From: Sodalinema lacuna_A
Lineage (GTDB): Bacteria > Cyanobacteriota > Cyanobacteriia > Cyanobacteriales > Geitlerinemataceae
Assembly (NCBI GenBank): GCA_900149785.2
Contig: FSSI02000005.1
Location: 1-64,000, forward strand
Length of the DNA stretch: 64,000 nt
Direction: 5' to 3'
Shown piece by piece: positions 8,342 through 17,026 of the stretch (position 1 is its first letter; the number at the start of each line of letters is the position of its first letter). The notes under the pieces were generated by a model. The model searched no databases and was not told where the DNA came from. It worked only from the letters and a program-made list of their open reading frames with translations. A program made the position numbers and the translations under genes.

Positions 8342-9375
8342 ATCTTGGAGATTCCATCTCCCAGGAGGATTTGGCCATCATGATCCTCGTCGGAGGCTTA
8401 GTATTAGACAGACTCATCGGCGATCCTTGGCATTGGCTGCATCCGGTTCAAGTCATGGGTTGGGTCATTTCCGCCTATACCCAGATGGCCCTGAACCTCA
8501 CCGACTCACCGCGAGGCTTACGTTGGCTAGGAGTGGGGTTGACGCTGTTGATGATCATGGGTAGCGGGGCCATGGCCTGGGCCATGATTGCCCTAGGAAC
8601 CTGGCTTCATCCCCTGTTGGGGGTAGCCGTGGCCATGATTATCCTCGCCTCCTGTCTCGCGGCCCGCAGTTTACGCCAAGCCGCCGAAGATGTCTTGTCC
8701 CCCATTCTGGCGGGAGATATCCAACAGGCCCGCCAACGGTTAAAAAACTATGTTGGCCGAGATACCGATACCCTCTCGGACGAGGACGTTTTACGGGCAG
8801 TCTTAGAGACGGTAGCGGAAAATACGGTCGATGGGGTCACTGCTCCGTTATTCTACGCAATTGTTGGGTCAATCCTATCTCCAGGGGGCGCGGCTGTGGT
8901 GGCTTTGGCCTACAAGTCCGTTAGCACCCTGGATTCCATGGTTGGTTACAAACGTCCGCCCTATACGGATCTCGGCTGGTGTAGTGCGCGCACGGACGAT
9001 GTGTTAACCTGGCTTCCCTGTCGTCTCACGGTGGCTAGTGTCGCCCTAGGTTCGGGCCATCCCCGCCGTTTTTGGGGACAATGTGGCCAGCAGGCCCCCC
9101 TCGATCCCAGTCCCAATTCAGGCTGGAGTGAATCAGCTTATGCGATCGCCTTAGGAGTTCAATTAGGAGGCGTCAACACCTATCAAGGGGTGGTGATTGA
9201 GAAACCCCGCTTAGGAACGTCTCGGCGGCCCATTACCCCAGTCGTCGTCAGGGAGGCTTTGGCCCTCAGCCGTCGTCTACTGGTCGGGGGGGCTATCATA
9301 GGAGTATCGTTAATCTGGGCACGCTACAGCCATGAGTTGGGGCCTTCACTGTTATCCCTCAATTCAGCCCATTAA
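8338..9375 (+). CDS. cbiB: Adenosylcobinamide-phosphate synthase
   Basis: This membrane enzyme joins adenosylcobyric acid to the aminopropanol(-phosphate) arm in cobamide synthesis (CbiB, also called CobD in the aerobic nomenclature). Family motifs visible: LVLDRLIGDPWHWLHPVQVMGW at the N-terminus, VGRDTDTLSDEDVLRAVLE, ENTVDGVTAPLFYAIVG, DSMVGYKRPPYTDLGWCSAR and GVQLGGVNTYQGV. Several hydrophobic helices are present. The ATG at 8338 overlaps the preceding stop; upstream in-frame starts lie inside the HAD gene. It is followed 23 bases later by the gene for the enzyme that makes aminopropanol phosphate. Confidence 0.93.
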   Translation: MNLGDSISQEDLAIMILVGGLVLDRLIGDPWHWLHPVQVMGWVISAYTQMALNLTDSPRGLRWLGVGLTLLMIMGSGAMAWAMIALGTWLHPLLGVAVAMIILASCLAARSLRQAAEDVLSPILAGDIQQARQRLKNYVGRDTDTLSDEDVLRAVLETVAENTVDGVTAPLFYAIVGSILSPGGAAVVALAYKSVSTLDSMVGYKRPPYTDLGWCSARTDDVLTWLPCRLTVASVALGSGHPRRFWGQCGQQAPLDPSPNSGWSESAYAIALGVQLGGVNTYQGVVIEKPRLGTSRRPITPVVVREALALSRRLLVGGAIIGVSLIWARYSHELGPSLLSLNSAH

Positions 9376-9398
9376 CATTGCTTTCCTATCCTTGTTTC

Positions 9399-10451
9399 AT
9401 GACTCAGCCTCCCACTCATGGTGGAAATTTGACTTGGGCCGCCTCCCTAGCCGGATGCAAACCTGAAGAAATTTTAGACTTCTCGGCGAATATCAATCCC
9501 CTGGGGCCTCCAGCTTCGGCGTTGGCGGCCATTGACGGGGCCTTGAAGCATCTCCGCAACTATCCTGATCCTCAGTATCGTCCCTTACGGGAGGCGATCG
9601 CCCGAGTCCATCATCTCGATCCAGCTTGGATATTACCGGGAAATGGGGCCGCTGAATTGCTGACTTGGACGGCGTTAGAACTCTCTCAATGCGATCGCGT
9701 TTTGTTGCCTCTCCCGGCGTTTTCTGATTATGGCCGGGCTTTACGGACGTTTGATGTGGCCATTCGTCCGGTATCGGCCTGGAATCAACCCCTTTGGCAT
9801 CCTCACCCTGGAGAGGGGTTATTGTTTAACAATCCTCATAATCCCACGGGGCAACTTTGGCCCCGTTGGCGCTTTCGGGCCATCTTAGAAACGGCTAAGC
9901 TGGTGGTGGCCGATGAGGCGTTTATGGATTTCTTGCGGCCCAAGTCTCAGGAAAGCCTGATTGATTGGGTTGAGGAGTTTCCCAATTTGATTATCTTGCG
10001 ATCGCTGACGAAGTTTTACAGTCTTCCCGGCCTACGCTTAGGCTACGCCATTTCTCACCCCGATCGCCTGCAACGTTGGCAAGAGTGGCGTGATCCTTGG
10101 TCCGTGAACAGTTTAGCCGCAGCGGCGGGGGTCGCGGTGTTACAGGATACGGCATTTCAGAACCGAACCTATAAATGGCTAGAGACGAGTAAACGGCAGC
10201 TATGGGAGGCGATTAACGCCATTCCCGGCTTATCCGCCGATTGGGGGGCGGCCAATTTCTTGTTGGTGAGAACCCAGATGGCCGGAGATCAGTTACAACG
10301 GTTGTTATTGCGAGAACAACGGATTTTTGTGCGAGATTGCTTGAGTTTCCAGGAATTGGGCGATCGCTTTGTCCGCGTCGCCGTCAAACGTCCCCCGGAA
10401 AATCGTCGCCTGGTGTCTGCCCTGGAGGTCATTTTCGGCAATACCGAGTAG
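9399..10451 (+). CDS. cobD: L-threonine-O-3-phosphate decarboxylase (PLP)
   Basis: It makes (R)-1-amino-2-propanol O-2-phosphate, the side chain that CbiB attaches to the corrin. It is a class I/II PLP aminotransferase-fold protein: HGGNLTWAASLAGC at the N-terminus, DFSANINPLGPP (family signature), FNNPHNPTGQLW, VADEAFMDF, and the PLP lysine in SLTKFYSLPGLRLGYA. It resembles histidinol-phosphate aminotransferase, but the N-terminal signature and the cbiB neighbour decide for CobD. The start is set at ATG 9399; TTG 9378 would add seven residues. Confidence 0.9.
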   Translation: MTQPPTHGGNLTWAASLAGCKPEEILDFSANINPLGPPASALAAIDGALKHLRNYPDPQYRPLREAIARVHHLDPAWILPGNGAAELLTWTALELSQCDRVLLPLPAFSDYGRALRTFDVAIRPVSAWNQPLWHPHPGEGLLFNNPHNPTGQLWPRWRFRAILETAKLVVADEAFMDFLRPKSQESLIDWVEEFPNLIILRSLTKFYSLPGLRLGYAISHPDRLQRWQEWRDPWSVNSLAAAAGVAVLQDTAFQNRTYKWLETSKRQLWEAINAIPGLSADWGAANFLLVRTQMAGDQLQRLLLREQRIFVRDCLSFQELGDRFVRVAVKRPPENRRLVSALEVIFGNTE

Positions 10452-10473
10452 ACTTGAGGATGCGATCGCCTCA

Positions 10474-11421
10474 ATGTCCCTCTCAAAGCCTATGCACTTG
10501 CGTTTATTGAGTCCCCCATCCCTGCAAACTGGAGATACTCTTCACGTCATCGCCCCCAGTGGCGGACTCCGAGAAAAAACCGCGTGTGAACAGGGACTGC
10601 AACTTTGGCGCGATCGCGGCTACAATCTGGTCTTAACCCCCGGCTGGGACCAGCAACATGGCTATCTCTCAGCCCCAGATCCTCAACGGCGACAACAACT
10701 TTACGACAGTTTCCATGATCCCGATGTCAAGGGGATTCTCTGTCTTCGCGGTGGCTACGGGGCCACGCGACTCCTGGAAAATTGGAATTGGGGTGTACAT
10801 CTGCCCCCCAAATGGTTGATTGGATTTTCCGACATTACCGCCCTTCTCTGGAGTCTATCCAACGAGGGTATATCGGGGCTACACGCTCCCCTTTTGACCA
10901 CTTTGGCGGCCGAACCCGATTGGTCTCAAAAACGGCTGTTTAAGTGGGTTTCTGGGCGGGCGATCGCTCCCATTCAAGGTCAAGGCTGGGGCGGTGGAAG
11001 CTGTGTCGGACGATTATTTCCCGGGAATCTCACCGTCGCCACTCATCTCATTGGAACCGCCCACGAACCCGACTTAACCGGGGCCATCCTAGCCTTTGAG
11101 GATACCGGCGAACTCCCCTATCGCATCGATCGCCTCCTCACCCATTGGCGGATGTCGGGCCGCTTCAAACATATTGCAGGGATCGCCCTGGGGCGGTTTA
11201 GCCGAGGCGACGTTCCCCCAGACACCCCCAGTTTGAGTATGGCCGACGTCTTACGCGATCGCCTCGAAGATCTCAACATTCCCATCGTCTCCGAGTTACC
11301 CTTCGGCCATGACGGAGTCAACGCCGCCCTCCCCGTCGGGGCGATCGCCGAACTCAACGGCGACGCCGGAACCCTCGACGTAACGCCCTTCCCCGATCGC
11401 TACGAAATCACCTCCCCCTAA
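10474..11421 (+). CDS. ldcA: LD-carboxypeptidase (peptidase S66)
   Basis: It removes the terminal D-alanine from tetrapeptide muropeptides during cell-wall recycling. Visible: DTLHVIAPSGGLREKTACEQG, the GILCLRGGYGATRLL segment, the nucleophile Ser in IGFSDITALLWSL, AILAFEDTGELPYRIDRLL (catalytic Glu region) and the catalytic His in LPFGHDGVNAALPVG. The ATG at 10474 is preferred; an upstream start would overlap cobD. It is likely co-transcribed with the cobamide genes by position only. It makes functional sense with the GH3 hexosaminidase at 1913 as peptidoglycan recycling. Confidence 0.92.
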   Translation: MSLSKPMHLRLLSPPSLQTGDTLHVIAPSGGLREKTACEQGLQLWRDRGYNLVLTPGWDQQHGYLSAPDPQRRQQLYDSFHDPDVKGILCLRGGYGATRLLENWNWGVHLPPKWLIGFSDITALLWSLSNEGISGLHAPLLTTLAAEPDWSQKRLFKWVSGRAIAPIQGQGWGGGSCVGRLFPGNLTVATHLIGTAHEPDLTGAILAFEDTGELPYRIDRLLTHWRMSGRFKHIAGIALGRFSRGDVPPDTPSLSMADVLRDRLEDLNIPIVSELPFGHDGVNAALPVGAIAELNGDAGTLDVTPFPDRYEITSP

Positions 11422-11599
11422 TCCCCTCCATTTTGCCAATCTCCCCTGCCAACTCCAACGCTTTCCGTTAAAATAGTAAACCTAGGTATATCCAATATCT
11501 AGTAGTCAAAACATCAACTAGCTTGACTCTGTTCACGATCCATCGTTCATTGTTAAGTCTGTCTGTTGATGTGTTATTGGTGAGAGGAAAACGACACAT

Positions 11600-12622
11600 A
11601 TGGCTATTCAAATTCAGCAGGCTGTTGCCGTTGGGAAATATCTCGTTGAACAGCGGTTAAGAGGGCGCAAAAAATTTCCCCTCGTCTTAATGCTTGAACC
11701 CCTGTATCGCTGCAACTTAGCCTGTTCCGGCTGCGGTAAAATCCAACATCCCACCGAAATCCTCAAACGGAATCTAACCCCCGAACAATGTTTCGCCGCC
11801 GTCGATGAATGTGGTGCACCCGTCGTTTCCATTCCCGGAGGAGAACCCCTCCTGCATCCCCAAATTGATGAAATTGTCGCCGGTTTAGTCGATCGCAAGA
11901 AATTCATCTATCTCTGCACCAACGCCATTTTACTGGAAAAAACCCTCTCGAAATTCACCCCGTCGCCCTATCTAACCTTTAGTGTTCACCTCGATGGCTT
12001 GCGAGAGAAACATGATGACTGTGTCGATCGCAAAGGGGTATTTGATATCGCCGTCAATGCCATCAAAGCCGCCAAAGCCAAAGGGTTTCGGGTCACCACC
12101 AACACCACCGTGTTTGAAGGCACAGACCCGAAAGAAATGCAAGCGTTCTTCGACTTTTTAACTGAGTTAGGAGTCGATGGCATGATGATTTCTCCGGGAT
12201 ATAGCTATGAGAAAGCCCCGGATCAAGATAACTTCCTGAAACGGGAACAGACGAAAGCCTTGTTTCGGGAAATTTTGTCGCCCTTCAAAGCGGGTAAAAA
12301 GAAATGGGACTTTAACCACAATCCCCTGTTCTTGGACTTCCTCATGGGAGACAAAGACTACGAATGTACGCCCTGGGGCAGCCCCAGTTACAGTGTTTTA
12401 GGTTGGCAAAAACCCTGCTATCTCCTCGATGAAGGGCATTACGACAGCTTCAAGGAGTTGCTGGAAACCACCGACTGGAGTCAGTACGGACGCAAGAGTG
12501 GTAATCCCAAATGTGCGGATTGTATGGTCCATTGTGGCTATGAACCCACGGCAGCGATGGATGCGATGGAACCGGCGAATATGGCTCGTTCCCTCGGCAG
12601 TGTTTTCGGTATGGCCCGCTAG
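11600..12622 (+). CDS. hpnH: Adenosyl-hopene transferase (radical SAM)
   Basis: HpnH adds the 5'-deoxyadenosyl group to diploptene, the first step towards extended (C35) hopanoids. A radical SAM cluster motif is visible in EPLYRCNLACSGCGKIQH (Cys spacing 3 and 2), followed by PVVSIPGGEPLLHPQI. The C-terminal half has further cysteines (CTPWGSPSYSVLGWQKPC, then NPKCADCMVHCGYEP) as in the DUF3463 tail. The 340-residue length is normal. The ATG at 11600 follows GTGAGAGGAAAACGA, a usable ribosome site. No other hpn gene is adjacent. Confidence 0.96.
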   Translation: MAIQIQQAVAVGKYLVEQRLRGRKKFPLVLMLEPLYRCNLACSGCGKIQHPTEILKRNLTPEQCFAAVDECGAPVVSIPGGEPLLHPQIDEIVAGLVDRKKFIYLCTNAILLEKTLSKFTPSPYLTFSVHLDGLREKHDDCVDRKGVFDIAVNAIKAAKAKGFRVTTNTTVFEGTDPKEMQAFFDFLTELGVDGMMISPGYSYEKAPDQDNFLKREQTKALFREILSPFKAGKKKWDFNHNPLFLDFLMGDKDYECTPWGSPSYSVLGWQKPCYLLDEGHYDSFKELLETTDWSQYGRKSGNPKCADCMVHCGYEPTAAMDAMEPANMARSLGSVFGMAR

Positions 12623-12672
12623 GGAAATTCAATAGGGTTTTCGGGGCTCAGGATGAGCCTGAACCCCTCACC

Positions 12673-12700
12673 GTAGGGGCGAAAAATTTTTCGCCCCTAC
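12673..12700. repeat. 28-bp perfect palindrome, dispersed repeat
   Basis: The 14-base arm GTAGGGGCGAAAAA is followed directly by its reverse complement. An identical copy is at 25498-25525 and an expanded one at 3592. Copies are often followed by AATTTGGT or AC. It could act as a bidirectional hairpin after hpnH. Confidence 0.9.
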
Positions 12701-12721
12701 AATTTGGTATTTAATCTTCCT

Positions 12722-12866
12722 CCTCGTGTCACGGCTGGAGCCATGACACGGGATTTGGGCGGCTCTGCCGCCTGCACTCGGGAGGCAGAGCCTCCCCGAG
12801 AGCATGACTTGGCAGAGCCAAGTCACGAGGGAACCGAGCCAGGGAACCGAGCCAAGTCACGAGGGA
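12722..12866. repeat. Multi-hairpin interspersed repeat (copy A)
   Basis: It is a chain of small inverted repeats: GTGTCACGGCT/AGCCATGACAC, GGCGGCTCTGCCGCC, GGAGGCAGAGCCTCC, and TGACTTGGCAGAGCCAAGTCA. A diverged copy in inverted orientation lies at 57611-57720 with the same order of modules. It has no coding potential and resembles a non-autonomous (MITE/REP-like) element. Confidence 0.8.
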
Positions 12867-12878
12867 AGAACAAACCCT

Positions 12879-14204
12879 TTAGGCGAAAAACGTCCCGTAA
12901 ATCACACCACTGAGGGTGGCCATCATCACCACCAAAATCAGGAAAGCGAGCGTTTTCTGATTACCGATAATTTGTCGAATCACGAGTAGATTAGGCAGCG
13001 ATAATGCCGGCCCCGCCAACAAGAGAGCTAACGCCGGCCCATCGCCCATACCACTCCCCATTAACCCCTGTAAAATGGGAACTTCCGTTAACGTGGCAAA
13101 ATACATCAGTGAGCCAGCAAACGAAGCAAAAAAGTTGGCTTGTAGGGAGTTTCCCCCCACCAGTTGAGCCACCCAGTCCGAGGGAATCAGAGCTTCGTAA
13201 CCGGGACGGCCCAGTAAGGCCCCGGCGATAAACACCCCCATCAACAGTAGGGGAAGGATTTGTTTGGCGTTATCCCAACTGGCGGTAAACCACTCCTGGG
13301 GTTCGCCGGGGGTGGTGAGGGTGAGCCAGGATAGGCCGACGGAGGCGAAGGAAAAGGCCGCTAGAGGGGTTTGCGGGAAGCGTATCGCTAACACCAAGGT
13401 CACGATCGCCACCAGCAGAATTTTACCCCAAGGGACGTTTAACCAACGGTTTAAAATCACCGCCAAAGCCACACCCAAGCCTCCCGTGAACCACCAGCGA
13501 TTGTTGTAAATCGCCGCCCAAAGTCCCTGGCTGCTGTCGGGTTCTCCCCAGTTGGCGAACACGAGAATCCCCACCAGAATCGCAAAAAAGAGGGCGTTTT
13601 GTCCCAGGGAGCGATCGCCGCCGTCGTTGTCATCGCTCATTTGGGCCTCAATCTGTTCTAAGTCTTCATGACGAAACAGCCCGGCCATGATCCCGCCAAT
13701 CACTAGGCTAAAGACGATCGCCCCCACGGCCCGGGCGATTCCTAGGGGAAGTCCTAAAATGCGGGCGGTGAGAATCACGGCTAAGACGTTGATGGCGGGG
13801 CCGGAATAGAGGAAGGCGATCGCCGGCCCCAATCCCGCCCCCATGCGGTAAATTCCCGCAAATAAGGGTAATACGGTACAGGAACAGACGGCTAACACTG
13901 ACCCCGACACGGAGGCCACCCCATAGGCGATAATGGGGTTGGCTTTGGCTCCGAGGTATTTAATCACCGAATCTTCACTGATAAAGACGGCGATCGCCCC
14001 GGCGATAAAGAAGGCGGGAATTAGGCAGAGTAAGACATGTTCTTGAGCATACCAACGAACGAGATGCAGGGATTCCCAGAAGGCATTTTCGAGGCGTTCT
14101 GACTGTTGTAGGGCTTCGATGGGAAGATAAAAGCAAAGCAGGAAAATTCCCACCACAGCCAGGAGGATATTTTTTTCTTCTTTCCAAAATGAGGCGGCTT
14201 TCAT
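12879..14204 (-). CDS. Membrane permease, ArsP/YraQ (DUF318) family
   Basis: A multi-helix inner-membrane protein of 441 residues, split by a charged cytoplasmic loop (RHEDLEQIEAQMSDDNDGGD, about residues 175-200). The family motif VLAVCSCTVLPLFAGIYRMG lies at about 100-120 and is mirrored by SLMYFATLTEVPILQGLMGSG in the second half. Relatives export methylated arsenic or other thiophilic ions, or remain uncharacterised. Its start is six bases after the stop of a MerR-thioredoxin regulator, so the two form an operon. Metal or metalloid export is inferred from family and context; the substrate is unknown. Confidence 0.85.
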   Translation of the reverse strand: MKAASFWKEEKNILLAVVGIFLLCFYLPIEALQQSERLENAFWESLHLVRWYAQEHVLLCLIPAFFIAGAIAVFISEDSVIKYLGAKANPIIAYGVASVSGSVLAVCSCTVLPLFAGIYRMGAGLGPAIAFLYSGPAINVLAVILTARILGLPLGIARAVGAIVFSLVIGGIMAGLFRHEDLEQIEAQMSDDNDGGDRSLGQNALFFAILVGILVFANWGEPDSSQGLWAAIYNNRWWFTGGLGVALAVILNRWLNVPWGKILLVAIVTLVLAIRFPQTPLAAFSFASVGLSWLTLTTPGEPQEWFTASWDNAKQILPLLLMGVFIAGALLGRPGYEALIPSDWVAQLVGGNSLQANFFASFAGSLMYFATLTEVPILQGLMGSGMGDGPALALLLAGPALSLPNLLVIRQIIGNQKTLAFLILVVMMATLSGVIYGTFFA

Positions 14205-14210
14205 GTGTCC

Positions 14211-14879
14211 TTAGCTGTTTATTAAGGTCTGAATCTCCTCGGAGGAGGGGACTTTTCCTTGAGTCATGACGCGATCGCCAATCACCAGGGCTGGGGTTTT
14301 CATGACCCCTCGCTTGGTGATTTCCATCATGTCGGTAATATGGTTAATTTCAGCGTCCACGGCTAAGGCGTTGACGGCTTCGGTGGCGTTTGCTTCGAGT
14401 TGCTGACATTTTTTGCAACCGGTTCCGAGAACTTCGATTTTTAAGGGTGTCATCGATTTAGATAGGTTGGGTTGGACAGGCGTTTGAACCGTATTCAGGA
14501 CTGAACAAGGTTCAGTTTGAGCGGAAGAACGTCGAGCATCACAGGTTTCAATTAAGGGCAACAGTTGTGACTTCAATGCTTGTAGTTCTTGGATTTTGTA
14601 GTCAATTTCCTGTTCCTTGAGTTTGAGATGCTGATAGACGCGATCGCAGGAGAGGCGATCGTCTTCTTGCAAGGCGAGAATCTCACGAATCTCTTGCAAA
14701 GATAGTCCCAAACGTTTCAGGTGAACAATGAACCTTAAGCGTTCGACATCGCGATCGCTAAATAAGCGATATCCACTTGAATTTCGTTGGGGGCTAGGGA
14801 TTAAACCAATCCGCTCATAAAAATAGAGCGTTTGGTTATTGACTCCAAGCTGTTTGGCGACTTCAGTGACTTTCAGCAT
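14211..14879 (-). CDS. MerR-family regulator fused to a thioredoxin-like redox domain
   Basis: Residues 1-70 are a MerR winged helix (LKVTEVAKQLGVNNQTLYFYERIGLIPSP, cut here as a description of the start), followed by a dimerisation helix. Cys78, Cys113 and Cys125 occupy nearly the positions of the metal-binding cysteines of lead/cadmium MerR proteins. After a linker (126-143), residues 144-222 are a small thioredoxin-fold domain of the MTH895/redox-active-disulfide type (IEVLGTGCKKCQQL, Cys155/Cys158; cis-Pro in MKTPALVIGD). Usually such a thioredoxin is a separate gene next to the permease. An internal ATG at 14453 could give the redox domain alone, but no ribosome site precedes it. Confidence 0.85.
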   Translation of the reverse strand: MLKVTEVAKQLGVNNQTLYFYERIGLIPSPQRNSSGYRLFSDRDVERLRFIVHLKRLGLSLQEIREILALQEDDRLSCDRVYQHLKLKEQEIDYKIQELQALKSQLLPLIETCDARRSSAQTEPCSVLNTVQTPVQPNLSKSMTPLKIEVLGTGCKKCQQLEANATEAVNALAVDAEINHITDMMEITKRGVMKTPALVIGDRVMTQGKVPSSEEIQTLINS

Positions 14880-14902
14880 CTTCGGTATCAGTCCTTGGCT
14901 TT

Positions 14903-14934
14903 ATGCTAAACCCTATACTCGAGTATAATGTCAA
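14903..14934 (-). promoter_or_regulatory. MerR-type promoter with operator in an over-long spacer
   Basis: Read on the minus strand: -35 TTGACA (14934-14929), then a 20-base spacer, then -10-like TAGCAT (14908-14903). The spacer holds the perfect 14-bp palindrome TATACTCGAGTATA (14914-14927), extended on the plus strand to an ACCCTAT...AATGT box as in metal-MerR operators. A 19-20 base spacer with a central dyad is the hallmark of MerR-activated promoters. The start codon at 14879 follows within about 20 bases of the expected transcript start. Confidence 0.75.
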
Positions 14935-15056
14935 GCCTTAACGTCAAATTCTCCCCTCAAGGCTCCTAGTGCAACCACTGAAACCCAGGGCTGAACGGCT
15001 CTTCTCGCCCTGGTTGAGACGGGATCTGAGGTCACCCCCCCGCCGATGCTATCCCA

Positions 15057-15941
15057 TCACTCCGATGACTCCTCATGGTGGGGAGGACTGTTGATATCCT
15101 GGCCGCAATGGGGACAAATAATGACTTCAATCCCCCGCTTTTTAGCTTTGCGAGCTGCCAGTTCTTCCGAGAAACCTGAGGCTAAAATACCAGCGGGAAG
15201 GGCAAATAAGCCAATCCCAAGAATGGCTAAAATCCCCCCGATGATACGTCCGAGAATCGTCACAGGATAGACATCGCCATAGCCGACGGTGGTGAGAGTA
15301 ATGGTTCCCCACCAAATCGCCGCCGGAATACTGGAGAACACCTCCGGCTGGGCAGGACTTTCTATGAAATAAATTAAGGTTGAAGAAATAAATAACAGGA
15401 CGATTAAAACAAAAAAACTAACGAATAATTCCTCTTTTTTTAAGCGATAGACTCTCACTAAAATCGAAAGTGAGTCGGTATAGCGATTTAGTTTTAAGAC
15501 GCGAAAGAAGCGTATCAGCCGCACACTGCGCCCCAGGCGAAATTGGGGTGAAAACAACGGTAGATATAACGACAAGAAAAAGGGTAAAATCGCTAACAAA
15601 TCAATAATGGCCAAGGGCGTAAACATGAATTTGAGTCGCCCTAAAATTGGATGCCGATATTTGGGAATAATCGTACAACTCCAAAGCCGCAGCAAGTATT
15701 CAATCGTAAAGACAAAGACACTGAATTGCTCAAAGCGTCTAAACTCTCGATAATAGTGATCAAAAATCGGGTTAACAGTTTCTAGGGCGACAGCAATGGT
15801 ATTGAGGAAAATAAGCCCTAAAATGAAGAGATCGATAAATTTACCAACTCGATCATCTGGTTCAGCGAGATCTAAAATCTTAGCCACTTTCAGTTTTAAG
15901 GGGACTGACTCTGTCATGGATTTTTGCCGGGTAAAGAACAT
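15057..15941 (-). CDS. Voltage-gated-type potassium channel / ion transporter
   Basis: A six-helix channel subunit of 294 residues. An S4-like segment is rich in spaced arginines (RLGRSVRLIRFFRVLKLNRY). The pore helix and selectivity filter read ITLTTVGYGDVYPV, followed by the S6 helix. The TVGYGD filter indicates potassium. The C-terminal tail carries a pair of cysteines and a histidine (VIICPHCGQDI), possibly a metal or redox site. The ATG at 15941 is taken; a second ATG at 15917 (MTESVPLKLKV) is also possible. It is monocistronic as far as can be seen. Confidence 0.9.
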   Translation of the reverse strand: MFFTRQKSMTESVPLKLKVAKILDLAEPDDRVGKFIDLFILGLIFLNTIAVALETVNPIFDHYYREFRRFEQFSVFVFTIEYLLRLWSCTIIPKYRHPILGRLKFMFTPLAIIDLLAILPFFLSLYLPLFSPQFRLGRSVRLIRFFRVLKLNRYTDSLSILVRVYRLKKEELFVSFFVLIVLLFISSTLIYFIESPAQPEVFSSIPAAIWWGTITLTTVGYGDVYPVTILGRIIGGILAILGIGLFALPAGILASGFSEELAARKAKKRGIEVIICPHCGQDINSPPHHEESSE

Positions 15942-16036
15942 TCCTGGGCAATGAATTCCCTACATTCCGTATTACACTCGGTTTAGAGGTTGTTCCGCCG
16001 ACCTGACCGAACTTTCATCTTCTCCTGATTTTGCAC

Positions 16037-16075
16037 AAAAAAAAGTGCCCATTGAGCGAATGTAACTCAACGGGC
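16037..16075 (-). terminator. Rho-independent terminator of cysE
   Basis: Arms GCCCGTTGAG and CTCAATGGGC (one G-U pair) enclose a 9-base loop. On the minus strand they are followed by a run of eight to ten T residues. It lies 45 bases beyond the cysE stop. Confidence 0.85.
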
Positions 16076-16119
16076 CAGTAGCCGAGATGGCCTGAGACGT
16101 TAGACGTTGAAATGGCGGA

Positions 16120-16860
16120 TTAGATGCCAGCTCCATCAAAAAAGTCTTGCAGGGTATGCTCGCTCAAATTGCAATTGGGAGCGGCGACGGCTCCGACTCG
16201 CTCAAGTTGCTGCGAGGTGAGCTGGCCTTGCTTTTCGAGAACCTCGACGTGTTTCTCTAGGGCTTGAATGCGATCGACGAGGGTGCGAATGACCTGGGCC
16301 TCCGAGTCAGGGAGTTGGCCATGTTCGAGGGGATTGACACGGACGCCTGAGCGATACACAACACGTCCAGGAACCCCGACGACGGTGCAATCGGAGGGGA
16401 CATCTCGCAACACCACCGAGCCGGCTCCAATGCGGACATTATTGCCGATTTGTAGATTCCCGAGAACCTTGGCTCCCGCTCCGACAACGACTCCTTCGCC
16501 AAGGGTGGGGTGACGTTTGCCGGTTTCTTTACCGGTTCCGCCGAGGGTGACCCCTTGATAAATCAAACAGCCATCGCCGAGAATCGCCGTCTCCCCGATG
16601 ACGACTCCCATCCCGTGGTCGATAAAGACCCCCTGGCCAATGGTTGCACCGGGGTGAATCTCAATTCCGGTGATGAAGCGGGCAAAATGGGAAATCAGAC
16701 GCGGGAAAAAGGGCAGTCCCAGATGATGCAGCCAGTTGGCGAAGCGATGGAAGACCAGTGCTTGCAAACCGGGGTAGCAAAATAGCACCTCAACCCAGTT
16801 ACGGGCAGCGGGGTCGCGATCAAAGATGATGCGAAAATCGGCGATGAGCGATCGTAGCAC
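16120..16860 (-). CDS. cysE: Serine O-acetyltransferase
   Basis: It acetylates L-serine with acetyl-CoA in the first step of cysteine synthesis. The N-terminal helical domain contains FRIIFDRDPAARNW and PGLQALVFHRFANWLH. The left-handed beta-helix (hexapeptide repeats) includes GATIGQGVFIDHGMGVVIGE with the catalytic His-Asp region, and GVTLGGTGKETGKRHPTLGE. A C-terminal extension of about 50 residues ends in an amphipathic, Gln-rich stretch. I start at GTG 16860 (VLRSLIADF), which matches the family; a GTG at 16887 would add nine residues. It diverges from tatC. Confidence 0.93.
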   Translation of the reverse strand: MLRSLIADFRIIFDRDPAARNWVEVLFCYPGLQALVFHRFANWLHHLGLPFFPRLISHFARFITGIEIHPGATIGQGVFIDHGMGVVIGETAILGDGCLIYQGVTLGGTGKETGKRHPTLGEGVVVGAGAKVLGNLQIGNNVRIGAGSVVLRDVPSDCTVVGVPGRVVYRSGVRVNPLEHGQLPDSEAQVIRTLVDRIQALEKHVEVLEKQGQLTSQQLERVGAVAAPNCNLSEHTLQDFFDGAGI

Positions 16861-17026
16861 AGTAAAAGACCTGGTAAAACAAATCACAGTTATCTATTTT
16901 AAATCATGTTTCGGGGTTCTTCAGCGGCGATCGCCGGCGAGTTTCCCCCACTGACCGAACCGAGGCAGTTTAAAATAAAAATCACGGCTCAACGACAGCG
17001 TCGGATTCCTTGTCTCTATAGATTTC

